From Metopolophium dirhodum (taxonomy: Eukaryota > Arthropoda > Insecta > Hemiptera > Aphididae), in assembly GCF_019925205.1 (NCBI RefSeq), contig NC_083560.1, positions 2,418,001 to 2,482,000 on the forward strand: DNA of 64,000 bases. Direction: 5' to 3'. How positions within the stretch are numbered: the first letter of the stretch is position 1; each line of letters begins with the position of its first letter. This document shows positions 1 to 12,510 of this stretch, in pieces. The translations under genes were made by a program, and so were the position numbers. The notes under the pieces were generated by a model, which worked only from the letters and a program-made list of their open reading frames with translations, made no database searches and was not told the origin of the DNA.

Positions 1-1950
1 ATTCAACTTTAATGCAATCAAACTCAATTGACAAAGATGCGCAATACATAATACAACGTTGATAACATACAAACTATGAAATTTATTATTATTATTTACA
101 ATACAACTATAAATATTATTTTTCTTATAACTTAGTTTTGACATTAATAAATGAAAAACTATAAAACATGTGGGTATTAACAATAATGATGTAAGTAGCA
201 TATAACAATTTACAAGGAAATATTATAACTCCACCAAATACAGTTTTTCTATAAAACCTTCACAGTTTTAACAAAATTAGTTTCAAACAGCACATAAAAT
301 TGTATAATGTACATTTTTAATTTATAATAATTTATAATATGTAAGTATACTACTAAGTAAAAACTATTGTAAAAATAAGTATTTCAAAAATTACTTTTAC
401 CTTTGTAAAATTGCCCTAACAGGCGTTAATTAATATTAAATAAATAAATAATTTAACATACTGTATGTTACGGAGACCGTCAAGCTTTTGAATATTGCTA
501 GGAAATTTTACCCAAGTGTTAAAAATTTTGAGTTGGTTCAAAGCAGCAACTATTTTTTTACACATCTAGATACAGATGACTGACAAATTCATTACTATTG
601 TCAATTGACGATTGATACGACCCAGTAACAAAAAAATGTAAAACTACTAAAACCTAAAAAAAAAAATTATTATTATACATCAGTTTTTAATTAAAGTTCA
701 AATGATAATAAAGATCAAATCCAGTTTAGCGCTCACACAAATTTATCAATTATTTTTTCTGAATCCCATGTTATTCAACATGGTTATCGTAAACTTAAAT
801 TAAAAAATTTGAATGTGCACTACTTAAACTAGATTAATAATTATACATTTTTACTTTACTTTTGTTTGGATATCAATAGAAGACATTTGAGTATCAACTA
901 CAATGTATGACTTTAATATATTAATCAAATACCGCGCAATTTCTTTTGATAGCCGAAAATTCTTCACAAACAGTTAATCGGTCAACGCGAAATCATCATG
1001 TGTTGTCCTTTGAAAATTGTTTCTTAATTCGATGTCATTTATATTAACGAAAAAAATATGTTATCAAATCAAAATCCATTGCACACGCCACACATTACAA
1101 CGTTATAACTTTATTTCCTAGGTCCTAGGATATTGTTATACTTAGAACAGAACATAGTCCTTACGTAGATCCGACGATTTCTATTCTGATCACGCCGATG
1201 CGACGAAATACAAACTGTTTTGTTTTTTGTCGTATTTGTCGGATTCACGTAGGGCACGACAGACAATTCTCAATAATCATTGACCTTATCAAATATCATT
1301 ACCGGCTGACGGCTACCGCAAAATAGCACCACCCCGCAGTGCAGCCTCCAGTCGCCACATACAGTATTATAATATTATTTTATAGTATTAGATATTTCAA
1401 TACAACATAAAAACATTTATTACGTGGCATATTAATTACGTAGGTAAACATAAAATATAAAATATAGCCATACAGGTATTATAAATATATGAATATATTA
1501 TTGAAGCTACGCTTCTTATGTGAGCCTAGGAGTTCAACGAAGAAAAACAAGAGAGACAGCCTGTTGCTGCTGAGCACAGAGCTAGGAAAATATCACATCC
1601 GTGATTATACCATAATCTTGGTTCATTGGGCTATAGTACGATAGTATTATCAATATCCGTATTGCGTCTTTTCGAGTTCTCACTTCAGTTGCAGATGTGT
1701 GAATTTTCGTTCCTATTACTTCTGTCAAATATCATCACTGCCGTCTCAATTTATCTGGCAACGACTGTAACATAATTATATTTTCGATATAAAATGATTT
1801 ATTGATTTAGGCAATTTTGACAGAGCTGTTAGGAAACACAACATATGAAGGTACAGATTTTATCTTATATAATTTACCAAAGACAAAAATTTAACGAAAA
1901 ATATTAAATTTTGGTATATAATTCATTATTATTTTTACTTTTGTTGTATA
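1..1950. other. AT-rich non-coding sequence, nothing recognised
   Basis: No reading frame of note and no repeat pair with the rest of the window was seen. A slightly less AT-rich patch lies at about 1140-1360. I cannot assign any function. Confidence 0.5.
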
Positions 1951-2390
1951 TTAAGAGGATGTAACACTGGTATTTGTTGTCTCCGTCTTACCAGTACATA
2001 ACATAACAAATGTACGCTCAGCTGAACACTCGTAGCTTCATTAGTTTAAACGTTAGAGTGAATTGACCTATTATGAAACTTGATGGTAAGAACATTATCT
2101 GGGTTTGTACGTTGGTTATTACCTACGATAATTCAGTTTTTAAGTGAGTTATGAGCGTTTTTAATTTACAGTATATTATATACGTATAATTTGCAGAAAA
2201 ATTGAACTAACTCAAAAAACCAACATCCAAACACTGATAATATTCTTGCCATCAAGTTTCAGAATAGGTCAATTCACTCTAATTTTTAAACCAACAAAGC
2301 TACACGTGTTCTGCTGATTGTAAATTTGTGCGCATATTTTTACACACTTGTAAGACGGAGACAACAAATATCAGTGTTACGTCCTCTTAA
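1951..2390. mobile_element. Long-TIR foldback MITE with TTAA target duplication
   Basis: The element is bounded by TTAA at 1951-1954 and 2387-2390. The arms start GAGGATGTAACACTGG on the left and, on the complement of the right end, GAGGACGTAACACTGA. The imperfect inverted repeat continues for about 185 bp, including a shared stretch around TGAATTGACCTATT in both arms, so most of the 440 bp could fold on itself. There is no coding capacity. A TTAA duplication is known for piggyBac and also for some Sola-type transposons; which one mobilised it cannot be told from this copy. Two other elements in the window (5671 and 53663) start with a related TTAAGRGG end. Confidence 0.85.
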
Positions 2391-2430
2391 ATATAATATA
2401 TTTAACTATTTAAATCCGTATAGGGGTTAT

Positions 2431-2830
2431 CCGTTGCCAATGTACTGCTCCTTCTGCCATAAAGTAGTCAGCAAATGAAGCTTTTTTTTTCTTGCTTTAA
2501 TGCAGTAATTTTTTTGTGATGATGCTAAGTTTATCAATCTATTATTTTCATATCCATGTCTCCGCGACCATGGTAAACATGCCTCTTTTATAATCTTTAA
2601 TATCAACTGGTTCTGGGTTTTCTATATCGACTCTTTCTTATACAATTGCGGAGGGCACATGATACCTTAACTAATTGTTTAATAGTATCTAGTGAAAATT
2701 GTATTGCTTTTCTAAACACTTAAAAACGACTTATCATTATGCCATATGCATTCTCGACTTGGCAATATCAATAATTGTATATTTTTTCGTCTGAGAAATG
2801 GTTTCATCTAATAAGTGCTAACCTATCAGA
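2431..2830 (-). pseudogene. PIF/Harbinger (HARBI1-like) transposase, C-terminal remnant
   Basis: Reading the minus strand from about 2755 gives ENAYGIMISRF, a stop, then VFRKAIQFSLDTIKQLV and SCALRNCIRK. This is the pattern of the DDE_Tnp_4 domain of HARBI1-like transposases, in which the ENA(F/Y)G glutamate is the third catalytic residue and a C-A-L-x-N motif follows. Further down, 2481-2431 encodes ADYFMAEGAVHWQR, the usual kind of C-terminal end for this family in insects. An in-frame TAA lies at 2720-2722 and other frame breaks separate the blocks. The catalytic N-terminal half with the two aspartates was not found. The family call rests on motif recognition alone; the copy is clearly dead. 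Confidence 0.7.
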
Positions 2831-2835
2831 ACAGA

Positions 2836-4594
2836 TTTAGCTGAATTATTTAGTTTTTTATTTGATAATATTTTAAGGCTCAGTTTTATAGTTTCTGTAA
2901 CTGGTTTAATTGATTTAACTGGTAGTTTTTCCGTTCTTAGTATTCTATATTTATTTTATACCTCGTTTTATACTGAATGTAACACGATATCATTGCTCTT
3001 AAAAATAGTTTAAAGTGATTTAAATTGATCCTTATTTGTTTTACAATTTTTATAAATTATTTGTTGAATTGAAATTTAAAAATGTACAAATTTGAATATA
3101 CTAAATAGGAATTAATGTTTGATAATTAAAGATAGTATTTTTGTTAATACATTATTTAATATTATATTTTAGGTAATAAATTCAACTGTAAGAACAATAT
3201 TACAATATCACAGGAAGACCTTCTTCAATACAAACCTAACCAAGTTCAATACAGTCTAAAATACATATTAAAGATATTCACCCTACACAATAAATAAATG
3301 AAACCTTTCTCAAAGCACTTCATTTAATATATCAGGTAAAAGTAATAAATAGCAAAAAAACATAGTTCCCTCTTGATTGATAATGCTTTTAAAGTAATAC
3401 AATTTGTATGTTCTCAGAAATCCGCTGTTAATAAAATATTTGGCCAACCTGATGAAGCTGAACTTTATAAACTCTCTATAAAAGTAGCACTTGAGCTACA
3501 ACCAAGCATTCAAAATATGATAGCAAGCGCTTGGGCTATGAATACTATTCATTTTACTATGAATTAGTATCAAGTTAAAATTCTCTTTATTTAAAAATAA
3601 AATGTTTTTTTTATCTTAGGCAATTCTGACAGTTGTGAAGAAAATATGAAACAATTTTCAAAGTACAGAGCTGATCTTTCATTATCAGCTGAAGAAATAA
3701 AATCTAAAAAACGATGAAAAATGTCATATTCTAGTTGAGATTCTGGTAAATATTAAATTCATTTTTTATTTTTATCAATTTAGGGAAACCGATTATACTT
3801 AAGGCGCCCAGTAACAATGCCATTTTGTCTTCAAAAATACACTGCGAAAATAATGATACCGCCTTGTAGAACCTACCAAATTTCATAATTTTTTTTTTAA
3901 TTGCTACACAAAAATATTCTACAGCCCGCATCGAACTCTGTTTTTCAATATTTTATTCTCAAACTTTAAAATATGTCTAAAAAAATACAAGATGAAAAGC
4001 ATTTTTTCACAAATTTTTTAATACAATTATTTGAAATAAAATACAAAATCAGAAATTGATGAGGACTGTAGGAAGTCTTCTTCTTCCATATAAAAAATTA
4101 GTCATCAAAATCCGACAATTCTACAAGGCTTGTGAGTTATTCCCGTAGTCATTTTTTTTCAATATAATATACCTTCTCCACACCCCCCCCCCCCCCCTTT
4201 ATAGGTATCGTGTAGTAGATTTGTGGAAAAGTCTTATAATTGAGGTAGCAACTAAAATATAAAATTTAGTTTGCAAATTGCATAGAATTGTGGAAAATTT
4301 GAAAAACTGGCACCCTTAATACATTTTGGCATTTGTCTGGGCTTCTATTATTACTTTATTATTACCATATTATATGATATGTTGTTAATAATATTTTCTA
4401 AACATCAACCATCTTATGTTGTGAAGATATCATATGTAGTGATGTCTGTTTGAAGAGATAATGTAACCAAGTTATACAATATTTATATTCAAATTTAATT
4501 TGAAATACATTTTTTTAGAAGGGAAGAGTTTGTTGCTATACAACAAAGGTCTTTTAAATCTGGTAAGTATTTAAATCAATAGTTCTAAGTAATT
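2836..4594. other. AT-rich intergenic stretch with a C homopolymer
   Basis: Mostly unassignable AT-rich sequence. It contains the weak exon-like blocks described at 3340-3712 and an uninterrupted run of 15 C at 4183-4197. Nothing else was recognised. Confidence 0.4.
3340..3712 (+). pseudogene. Possible exon remnants of an unidentified gene
   Basis: A frame ending at 3567 encodes a soluble-looking peptide with balanced composition (for example NKIFGQPDEAELYKLSIKVA), unlike the low-complexity frames around it. After a TAG stop and a T-rich tract ending in TTATCTTAG at about 3619, a second open block (NSDSCEENMKQFSKY, ending at 3714) looks like an exon behind a splice acceptor. I do not recognise the protein family. 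The neighbouring Harbinger remnant suggests it could be the accessory gene of that transposon, but this is a guess. The stop before the intron argues for a dead copy or chance. Confidence 0.2.
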
Positions 4595-4599
4595 ATGTT

Positions 4600-5373
4600 T
4601 GTTTGGGCTGCCGGCTATTCACTAGCATTTGGCCGAGCAGCTACTTTACTAAGTGACGAAAAAATGGTGTTCAAATTTGGACGGGATAGGTGACCGATAT
4701 ATTATATAATAAAAACACTATCGTTGTAATAATAATAATAATAAGGTGTGTATTGCAATACTCGAAAACAATAATAAGGAACAAATAATAATATTGATAG
4801 GCGTAGATAACAATAATGACCATAGATAAAATATTACCGGTCGGCACAAGCGCCACGGTGGGGCGGTGTATCGTCGGCGGCGACGGCTGAGCCAGCTGCG
4901 GCGACGATGGCGATGCCAAGCAGGTGAACGGGGCGCGGCGGCTGTTGGCGACGGCACCGGACGACGGCGAGTGACCGGATTGCGTAATACGCACGTTACG
5001 TGTTCACGGCACCGAGCTTGGCGTCACACGAGGGATAGCACCACAGTACCATACGTATAAACAGTAATAATAGCACGCCGGACGGCGCGATCACGAATCA
5101 CTGCACTAACGCAAAATAATAATCGACACACAGCGAAGAATATAATAACACAACATAAATCGCACCACACGCGGTGGCCGAACGGCAGACGGTCGCGACA
5201 CACGTACAGTGGGCTCGCCTAGAGCGTACGGAGAGGACTATAAAAAAAATTATAGTGTAAAGTTGCCGGCAGCGATTCGTCCGGAGCCCGGTGTCCGCGG
5301 TCCGCGCGATGCGCCGTCCGTCTCGCGGACCGGTTGCCAACTGCTGCTCAATAAACGGCGGCAATTTCGAACA
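4600..5373 (-). mobile_element. Solo LTR of a BEL/Pao-type retrotransposon, reversed
   Basis: On the minus strand this runs from TGTTCGAAATTGCCGCCG to CGGCAGCCCAAACA and matches the LTR at 20565-21382 at both ends and through the GC-rich middle, so it is the same family in opposite orientation. It is flanked by a perfect 5-bp duplication, ATGTT at 4595-4599 and 5374-5378, the target-site length typical of BEL/Pao. No internal region lies on either side, so this is a solo LTR left by LTR-LTR recombination. Short frames inside it are not genes. Confidence 0.85.
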
Positions 5374-5670
5374 ATGTTTTTATTGATTAATTTTATAACA
5401 AATTTTACTAGATTTTGAATTAACACTAGTCAAGAAGTAAACTTTGTTAAGTACTAACACCGCACATGTCCAGAAAATTTCTAGTTTGTCATCCAAAACT
5501 TGTTTTTTCCCATATTAGATGGTCATGTATTTAATATACACAAATTATAGTGCTCATAAACATTGAACAAATGGTTAGTATCTATAAAAATACATTCACA
5601 TAATTATGTTGAGATTTCACCTATTGGTTTCATTCATTTAATATTTTAATATTTTGTAAATAGCAAAACA

Positions 5671-6099
5671 TTAAGAGGCTGTCAGCACAATATTGGTTTT
5701 CTCTCTCAGACCCACGCGCAACATAGATAAAACACTTTGACCAAAAATATTTTTTTTATGATTTTTGAGTAAACTTTGTGTAAAATCAACTATTACATAA
5801 ATTATAGAGCATAATATTTTGAGGGTATGACTTATCGATTTTATATTTTATTGTTATTTGACTTTGTATTCAACTTTCAAAATAAACAAAAAAATGTTGT
5901 ATATTTAAATTATATTTAAATTGTTTTGAGACAATGTCATACCCTCAAAAAATGTTTTCTCCATCGTTTTTGTAATGAGTGATTTTACTCTTAGATTACT
6001 TAAAAAAATAAAAAATAAATTATTCTGTGTTAATGCATTTTGTCTATGCTGCGCTTGGGCTAGAGAGAGAAAACAAATAGTGCGCTGACATCCTCTTAA
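5671..6099. mobile_element. TTAA MITE, second type, with long imperfect TIRs
   Basis: TTAA at 5671-5674 and 6096-6099 encloses inverted ends: GAGGCTGTCAGCACAATATT on the left and GAGGATGTCAGCGCACTATT on the complement of the right. The arms also share a TTTTCTCTCT block and a GCGCAACATAGA/GCGCAGCATAGA block. A second internal inverted pair, GAGGGTATGAC at about 5820 and GTCATACCCTC at about 5935, lies nearer the centre. No coding sequence. The first bases resemble the MITE at 1951, but the inner sequence differs. Confidence 0.85.
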
Positions 6100-6249
6100 A
6101 GAATTGAGTATATTACAAAATTCCCCATTTCAAATATTGTAGTTAATTACTTATTAAGTTAAGTAAAAACTGTAAATCACTACCCTAATTACTCAAATTT
6201 AACAAAAGTAATATCATTGGTTATAAATATTACAGATTGCTCACTGGCC

Positions 6250-6985
6250 AGTTTTTAGATAGCACAAAATATTCACTCCTGGTAGATGGCAAGGTGAAGT
6301 TACTACTTGCGATTACAAATTAAATTGATTTAATTAAGGAGTGGTGTGAAGATAATAACCTTAATTTAAACTTAAGTAAATCTAAATATGTAATTTTTAA
6401 TATCACTAACTATTATAGTTTTTAATAGTACTGACTTATCTTTATGTACACATTCTTATAAATGTAAATATTTAAAAATAGGTATCATGTAAATTGAAGT
6501 AAATGTATTCCTTTACAAGAGTTAAATAATGCAAAATTTTTGGAACATATCTATTTAGTTAATAATGTAATAAAAAAATTATTTTATAAATTTAAAATAC
6601 CTACTTTGCAATATCTTAGACTTAAAAACTTTTAGAGTAGTTTTTTTAGCTCTAGCACAATAGTACATACTCTAGCCACATTAATGTTCTAATTGAATAT
6701 TACTATAAATTCTTTACTTAAAATTATTCTAAATAAGCCAAGATTATATTCAACAAATTTATTATACATATATTTTAGCATCCAAACTTTTAATTTACTT
6801 TATGAACGACAAACTTTATTATATATATTGTATAAAATTAAATCTATTATTAATGATTATCAACCATCACACACTTATAACACAAGATTAAAAAATAATA
6901 ACAACCATAATATTCCTTTTAATTACACCAATTTTGGTAATCAAAGCCCTATAGTTATAAGTATAATGTATACTATTATTACGTA
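6250..6985 (+). pseudogene. Non-LTR retrotransposon reverse transcriptase, decayed C-terminal part
   Basis: At 6327-6410 the plus strand encodes DLIKEWCEDNNLNLNLSKSK followed by YVIFN, which matches the thumb-proximal motif of Jockey-like reverse transcriptases (L-I-x-W-C-x-x-N-x-L-x-L-N-x-x-K-S-K). After a broken stretch, 6690-6960 encodes LLKIILNKPRLYSTNLLY followed by SIQTFNLLYERQTLLYI and HTYNTRLKNNN, as in the tail of many insect Jockey/CR1-type ORF2 proteins. Several stops and frameshifts interrupt it, and the catalytic FADD box is not visible. No poly-A tail or target duplication could be fixed. Confidence 0.65.
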
Positions 6986-7204
6986 AATATAACATAAATG
7001 TTTTTTCTTTTACTAATTTTGCTCTGTATAAATAGTAGGTATGTAATAGTGTGTTCTAACTTAGCCGTATTTTTGTATACGAAATGCTATAAAAACCTGC
7101 AGTGTTCTCTTTTGTTTTGTGATATAATTTTAGATTTATTTTTATTTAGCTTTATAAAATGCAAGAATACCACATTCAATAAGGATTGAAAATTTAAAAC
7201 ATAA

Positions 7205-7490
7205 GTTCCACGTAAATATACCGAGGTGACGAGGTAGGTTATATATAAATTACTTTATTCACAATAATATCATCAAATTTACTTAGTAATATCGTTTTTC
7301 TTATACAATGATATTAGTTTTTAACACGTTTTTGAAAATTATTCAATTTTTTTTATTTCTACACTCCTCACCTAAAAAAAAAACACACCAACTAGATTCA
7401 CTTTCCTATCAGCAAAAAGATGCTGAAGTAGAAAATCGGACACCAATATTGTTTTGCTACGCTCAGAATCTTAAAAAAAAACATAAATAA
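7205..7490. repeat. Repeat A fragments in two orientations
   Basis: 7205-7315 matches part of the reverse-orientation repeat A copy at about 51715-51840 (shared AATTACTTTATTCACAATAA). 7365-7490 matches the forward-orientation 3' end of repeat A at 32510-32690 (shared ACTAGATTCACTTTCCTATC and CGCTCAGAATCT). The two pieces are therefore in opposite orientation and the copy is scrambled. Confidence 0.6.
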
Positions 7491-7840
7491 TAAAATAATA
7501 AACTAGAAGCTACCTATATGTTATTAACTTCAATCGTTTTAAGAATGTACTGTTATTGTACCCATATATAAATTTTAAGTAAATAATAAACTTAATTTAA
7601 TTTAACGTAATTTTTTTATATGTCCCATAAAATATTAAGTGGGTGGGTGGGTAGAATAAAATCTTGGCTCCTTGTTTGAATATAGCTCATCACGCTACTG
7701 GTCGTAAGTATTTTTATACTAATTTGTTAAGTATGTCCTTTATAAGGCAAAGGAAAAAAAATAAAATTAAAAATTGTGTAGTAAATGTCTAAAAAGAGAA
7801 GTAATTTTTTTCTACACATTTATCTGCGTACAGTTATATA

Positions 7841-9293
7841 TTTACATATATCCTAGATCACTCTACCAATAACGTGTTATTGAAACAAAAGTTTCAAGTC
7901 GATTTTAAATTTTAAATTTCAAAGCACCTTAAAATTAAGATAATTTTTTCAAAAATTCCATGAAACAATTGGGTTACATTTGTATTTATTTTGAACACAT
8001 CTGATTTTAAATCAAAAAAGCGATTCCTAAAGAGCATAGTCTAGAAGCTTATAATTTATTACATCAACCATTTTTTTTCGAAATTACAATCAAACTTCAG
8101 GATGGGTGATTTAATTACTACCCCGATTAGTAGTTTTTATATAGTTGTGCAAACAAAAATATAATATTTCATTTTTCTCAATGTATTGGCTCGTGCGTGC
8201 ATGAGTGAGATGCGGTGTTACAGTGATTCTCTGTAACACACAATAATGTTAATTTACTGCTCACATATTGACATAGCCCAAATGTACATGTCATATGAGT
8301 TGCCTAAATATTACTCCTTAAAACGTGTTAGGCCCCATTACCTAAAAGTAGTGATTTTTTTGCGAAATTGACAATGTAATTTTTTTAATTGTAAGCTTTC
8401 CTACGTTACTAATTTGTATATTTCACGATTATAATATTCATACTCGTCGTACCAAGGGTACATATAATTTACTTAATTTTACTGGTTTTTTTAAATTTAT
8501 TTTTTTGTATTTCTTAAACGTACGATCTGGATTTGTCACAAATATACATATCATAATACATTTTTACACAATTCGGCTTTTGATTGGGTTTCACCTGTGT
8601 TTGCCGCGTGTGTGCGGGAGTGTTTGCTTTAACTGCTTAAACACCTGTTCCGACAAACCACTGCCTAATTTACGTCTCGTTTGTGATGAAATAAAAACTA
8701 GCCGTTAATATCGTAACATTTCAATCGTCTCACTCGGTTTTTGGTAGACAGCACGAACTATGATATGGAAGATTGGACACGACGATAGTTGATAATGTTT
8801 GCCTAAAAGTGAGTTCGTGATAAACAATAAACACTAAGCATATATTTAACGACCGTCGAAAAATCATTTGGCGCGCTGTAGGTGGGACGCCGTCTGCCCT
8901 TGGAAAAACATGACACGCGCACTTAATGGAGACCATTGAATTGGATCAATTTTGGATAAATATGAAGTCGATTCTTGGCTTCCAAAAAATGTATATTTAA
9001 ATAAGTTCCAAAAACTGTAAAATATTATGTTTATGTTTATCATTTATTAAATCATATTAAAGGCTAGTATTAGGGTGTACGTAATTTATAATGAGTTTCT
9101 ACTTTATTTAAAACCTTCACTGTATTATCGTAATAGCCAATAGTCAATATTATGTTTATATTAGTATATTGATTGATTTAATATTATCATTATTACAGCA
9201 AACACGGGCATAAACCATACCTACTTAGTTAGGTAGAATTAAAAGATTTAAATGTATTTAATCAGTGATTTTATTTAAATTACATCATTGATA
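7841..9293 (+). repeat. Repeat B, copy 1
   Basis: This 1.45-kb block is repeated in direct orientation at 43024-46968, beginning near AGATCACTCTACCAATAACG and ending CATCATTGATA. The copies are very similar by eye. No protein was recognised in it. The match stops exactly where Tigger copy 1 starts (9294) because that transposon split this copy at a TA. Copy 2 is uninterrupted at that point but carries its own insertions elsewhere, so each copy serves as an empty site for the other. Its class is unknown. Confidence 0.8.
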
Positions 9294-10800
9294 CAGTAAA
9301 ACCTCGCTAAAACGAACTTCGGTAAGACGGAAACCCCGGTATTACGGAATATTTGTTTGGTCCTGTTTCAAATTACATATAATTTTATCCCGCTAAGACG
9401 GAAACCTCGCCAAGCCGGAAACGAACACGTTTTTGTAATGAAAGTTGATGAAAACCCTCGCTAAGACGGAAATATAACACGATTTTGTGTAATAAATTTA
9501 TTTTTGTACTGTCGATACTCATAGATAATCGATATACGAGCGCGTACGATGACATTAAAAACTAATAAAATTGATACGTATACGCATACAATATTATTAT
9601 CTGAGTTGCTTGGTTCAGTATCAAATCTTATATCGTTACGTTCGTGTCGTTTGCGTCGTTGCGTTTTCCGTCTATCGTTTAAAATGTCGAAAAAAACAAC
9701 TCTTACGCTATCGGATAAAATAAACTTAATCGAGTTAAAGCAACATGAGAATCTTTCAGTGAAGGAACTTATGGTGAAATTTAAGTGTGGAAAAACGCAA
9801 GTTTATGAGGCAATAAAAAATAAAGACAAACTAATGGAGCAGTGGGTGAGTTGTAAAAATTCTGGTAAAAGTAAAAGAGTGGTGTCGGTGGGATATGAAC
9901 AAGTTGAACGAGATTTATACAGGTGGTTCGTCAATTGTCGGTCGAAAAGTTTGCTAATCTTCGGACCTATTATACAAACAGAGGCCACTAAATTGGCAGG
10001 AAAACTCGGAATCAGTGATTTTAAAGCTTCAAACGGTTGGCTTGACCGGTTCAAACGACGGCACAATATCGTCTGCAAACAAATCAATGGGGAAGTAAAT
10101 TATATAAATCAAAATACAGTTTAAAATTGGAAACGCAAACTCTTAGTTCTCATTAAAGGGTATGAAGCTAAAGACATTTATAATGCTGATGAAACGGGTC
10201 TTTTTTCAGAGGGATCCCTACCAAGTCTTTAGTAATAAAGGGCGATGCGTGTGTTGGTGGTAAAAAATCTAAGGATAGGTTAACTGTATTGATGTGTGGG
10301 AGCATAGCAGGTGAAATCAGGAAGCCTCTTGTTATAGGCAAATCAATTAAACCTCGTTGTTTTAAGAATATGAATATTGCTTCATTATCTGTGACTTGGA
10401 AATCTAACAAGAAGGCTTGGATGACGGCCGAAATAATTGAACAGTGGCTGCAATATTTCAATGCAGATATGCGATTACAGAACAGAAATATTTTATTATT
10501 TTTGGACAATGCGACATGACATCCTTACATTAAACTGTCTAACGTGAAAATTCATATGCTACCCCCAAACACCACTTCGGTTTCTCAACCGATGGACCAA
10601 GGAGTTATTTACACCTTTAAGTCGTACTATCATAAATTTATGCTACAGTCGCTTGTGTGCAAAATTGATAGTTCACCAGCTTGCTACTTCGATAACTGTC
10701 TTAGACGCTGTAAATGGTTTAATTTCTGCCACTTTAAATTTCTCCGAAAATATACTGTTTTTAATACTTAAATTATAAATTTATGTTAAAGGACTTATTA
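9294..10800 (+). mobile_element. Tigger/pogo-type DNA transposon, copy 1 (5' end defined)
   Basis: The left end is CAGTAAAACCTCGCTAAAAC, directly preceded by the target TA at 9292-9293. CAGT and a GGT/CCTCGCTAA-type repeat are usual for Tigger termini. The motif CGCTAAGACGGAAA is reiterated in diverged form three or four times within 9300-9475. Comparison with repeat B copy 2 (46950-46968) confirms the insertion point. The transposase follows on the same strand. No matching right TIR was found, so the 3' end is lost or lies unrecognised beyond 10.8 kb; the end coordinate here is only the end of recognisable coding sequence. Confidence 0.8.
9684..10771 (+). pseudogene. Tigger/pogo transposase (CENP-B-type HTH plus DDD), inactivated
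   Basis: The ATG at 9684 opens MSKKTTLTLSDKINLIELKQ, the CENP-B N-terminal helix-turn-helix of Tigger proteins. The second DNA-binding domain follows, ending FKASNGWLDRFKRRHNI. The DDE_1 catalytic core shows YNADETGLF (first Asp, about 10186), LLFLDNAT (second Asp, about 10505) and QPMDQGVI (third Asp, about 10590), with 29 residues between the last two. All three aspartates are present. The frame is broken by TAA at 10122-10124, a frameshift at about 10203 in a T run, TGA at 10517-10519, and a further shift near 10700, after which VLDAVNGLISAT continues in another frame. Function was DNA cut-and-paste in the nucleus; this copy cannot make a whole protein. Confidence 0.9.
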
Positions 10801-11325
10801 TTTTAATGGCTACATGTTTAATTAACCGAGATTCCATAATAACATGCGGCTGTTTCATATTTTAAGTTAGTGATGACCTTTAGAACTTCAGATTCACAAA
10901 TAATGTCATTGAAAAATTGTTTGAACGAAACTGAAAAAACATATTCATTATACCAGAGTAAGTATTTTAATATGTTATACCTTATATATTGTTATGCCGT
11001 GTTTACGTTATCCCAGAAAACTTCAAATAGGTATATTGACAATTAGTATTGTCTTGTTGTGTTTAAATAATTTACCGCCACCATTCTCTTTATTGGTTGG
11101 TGGCTTAACATATCTGTTGCTTAATACGACGAGGTGGGAGGACAAAATACAAACTAATATAATTATTTAATATCTAAAAGTGTGTTATTATGGGGCTTGG
11201 TGGATATTATCCAGTAATTTACCAGACAGTTACCAGTATTAATTGATAATGTTTAGCTATTATAGTCAGTGATGTATTCCTAAAAAAGTTTATGGGTGCA
11301 CGCCTTAATCATTGTAAAAAATAAC
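10801..11325. other. AT-rich sequence, no feature recognised
   Basis: No coding or repeat match was seen. It may include the undetected 3' part of Tigger copy 1. Confidence 0.35.
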
Positions 11326-11952
11326 ATGGTCTTGTAAAGTATTCGAATACAAGTATTTAAATACTTTTTGAAGTATGTATATGGTATTCTAAATAAAATT
11401 TTTTTTTTAATATTTTGAATACTTTTTAAAATTATTTTTAACAAAATTTAAATACTTGTATTAAAATACCGTAACGTCAGTAGTATTAATTTTACATGGT
11501 TTCTGTATTGGAATTTTTTAAAAAACTGAAAATCTATTAATTTTAAAATAGGTAGTTCCATATTAATGTTAATACCAATTTTTATTTTATTTTTTTCATT
11601 AAAATTTAATCAATATTAGTTGAAATATATCTGAATGTAGAATGAAATATGTGAACATGTATTTATCTCTAAATAGTCAGACATGTGATAGTTATTGTTA
11701 AAATCTATGGTAAGTATAGAGTAGTAACATAATAGGTACCTATATTGATGTATAATATACATATAGGTACCTACATATTATATTATATAGCATAAAATTT
11801 AAAAAAAAATACTTGTTTTTGTATACAAATACTTTATGAGTATTCGTAAAATACATTTTTATAATAGTATTTCAAAATTTTTTTAATACTTTTTTATTCT
11901 AAAACTAGTATTAGTATCTTAATACTTTTTCAAAAGTATTTTTACAAGACTG
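11326..11952. mobile_element. hAT-like MITE with AGTATT-rich ends
   Basis: The left end reads GGTCTTGTAAAGTATTCG and the complement of the right end reads CAGTCTTGTAAAAATACTT, sharing GTCTTGTAAA. Inside both ends the words AAGTATT and AATACTT recur many times. A CAG(T)-type terminus is common in hAT elements. I could not find a matching 8-bp target duplication, so the exact borders and the superfamily remain tentative. No coding sequence. Confidence 0.5.
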
Positions 11953-12119
11953 CGTGGGGGGCTACGCCTAACCTGTATACCACGATTTTCGTTAACCTCC
12001 ACTACAACACTGACTATAGTATTGTATGACCGACGACCGTTATAATATATTGTTTATTGTTTATCTTATTAACTCAATAGCCACAGGTACTTTTCAGTAA
12101 TAAAATTAAATAAAAATAT

Positions 12120-12510
12120 AACCAGTCTTGGGCAGTATTCTGAATAAAGTTATATTCGGAAGTTATATATACTTTTTAAGTATTTAGAATACTTTTAAGA
12201 TACTTTTTCCAACAGTATTCTGAATAACTATTTAGAATATTTTTTAAAAGTATTTTATTTGTATATAAAAAAATACTAATTATTTACAATAATAATTGTT
12301 TTGTTGTTTTTCTGGTCATTTTAACAATATGATATACATTTCAAATCATGTATCAACAACTTAAATTATATTATATATAGAATTATTAAATCATATATGA
12401 TGACAAATTTTCCCGAAAAAAATGTATCATTTATACTATTTTTTTTTCATTGTTTTTTCATTCCCGCATAAGACGCTTTCCCCCTTAGGTAAGACCCTCT
12501 AGAGAGCTGG
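12120..12510. repeat. Second hAT-like end and a Tigger-like end fragment
   Basis: 12124-12260 begins CAGTCTTGGGCAGTATTCTG and again carries repeated AGTATT/AATACT words, resembling the ends of the element just upstream; no partner end was found. 12465-12510 contains CCCGCATAAGACGC and TAGGTAAGACC, which recall the CCCGCTAAGACGG units at the 5' end of Tigger copy 1 but in direct orientation, so it may be a fragment of another Tigger end. Both calls are weak. Confidence 0.35.

Noticed and set aside
4671..5418. Overlapping frames of 64-107 codons on both strands
   Set aside because: They lie in the GC-rich solo LTR and have no recognisable domains; the LTR explains the open frames.
6998..7189. 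Hydrophobic 63-codon frame resembling a membrane peptide
   Set aside because: AT-rich DNA gives Phe/Leu/Ile-rich frames by composition; no other coding evidence.
9803..10509. Minus-strand frames of 94 and 113 codons
   Set aside because: They are antisense shadows of the Tigger transposase, which has conserved motifs on the plus strand.
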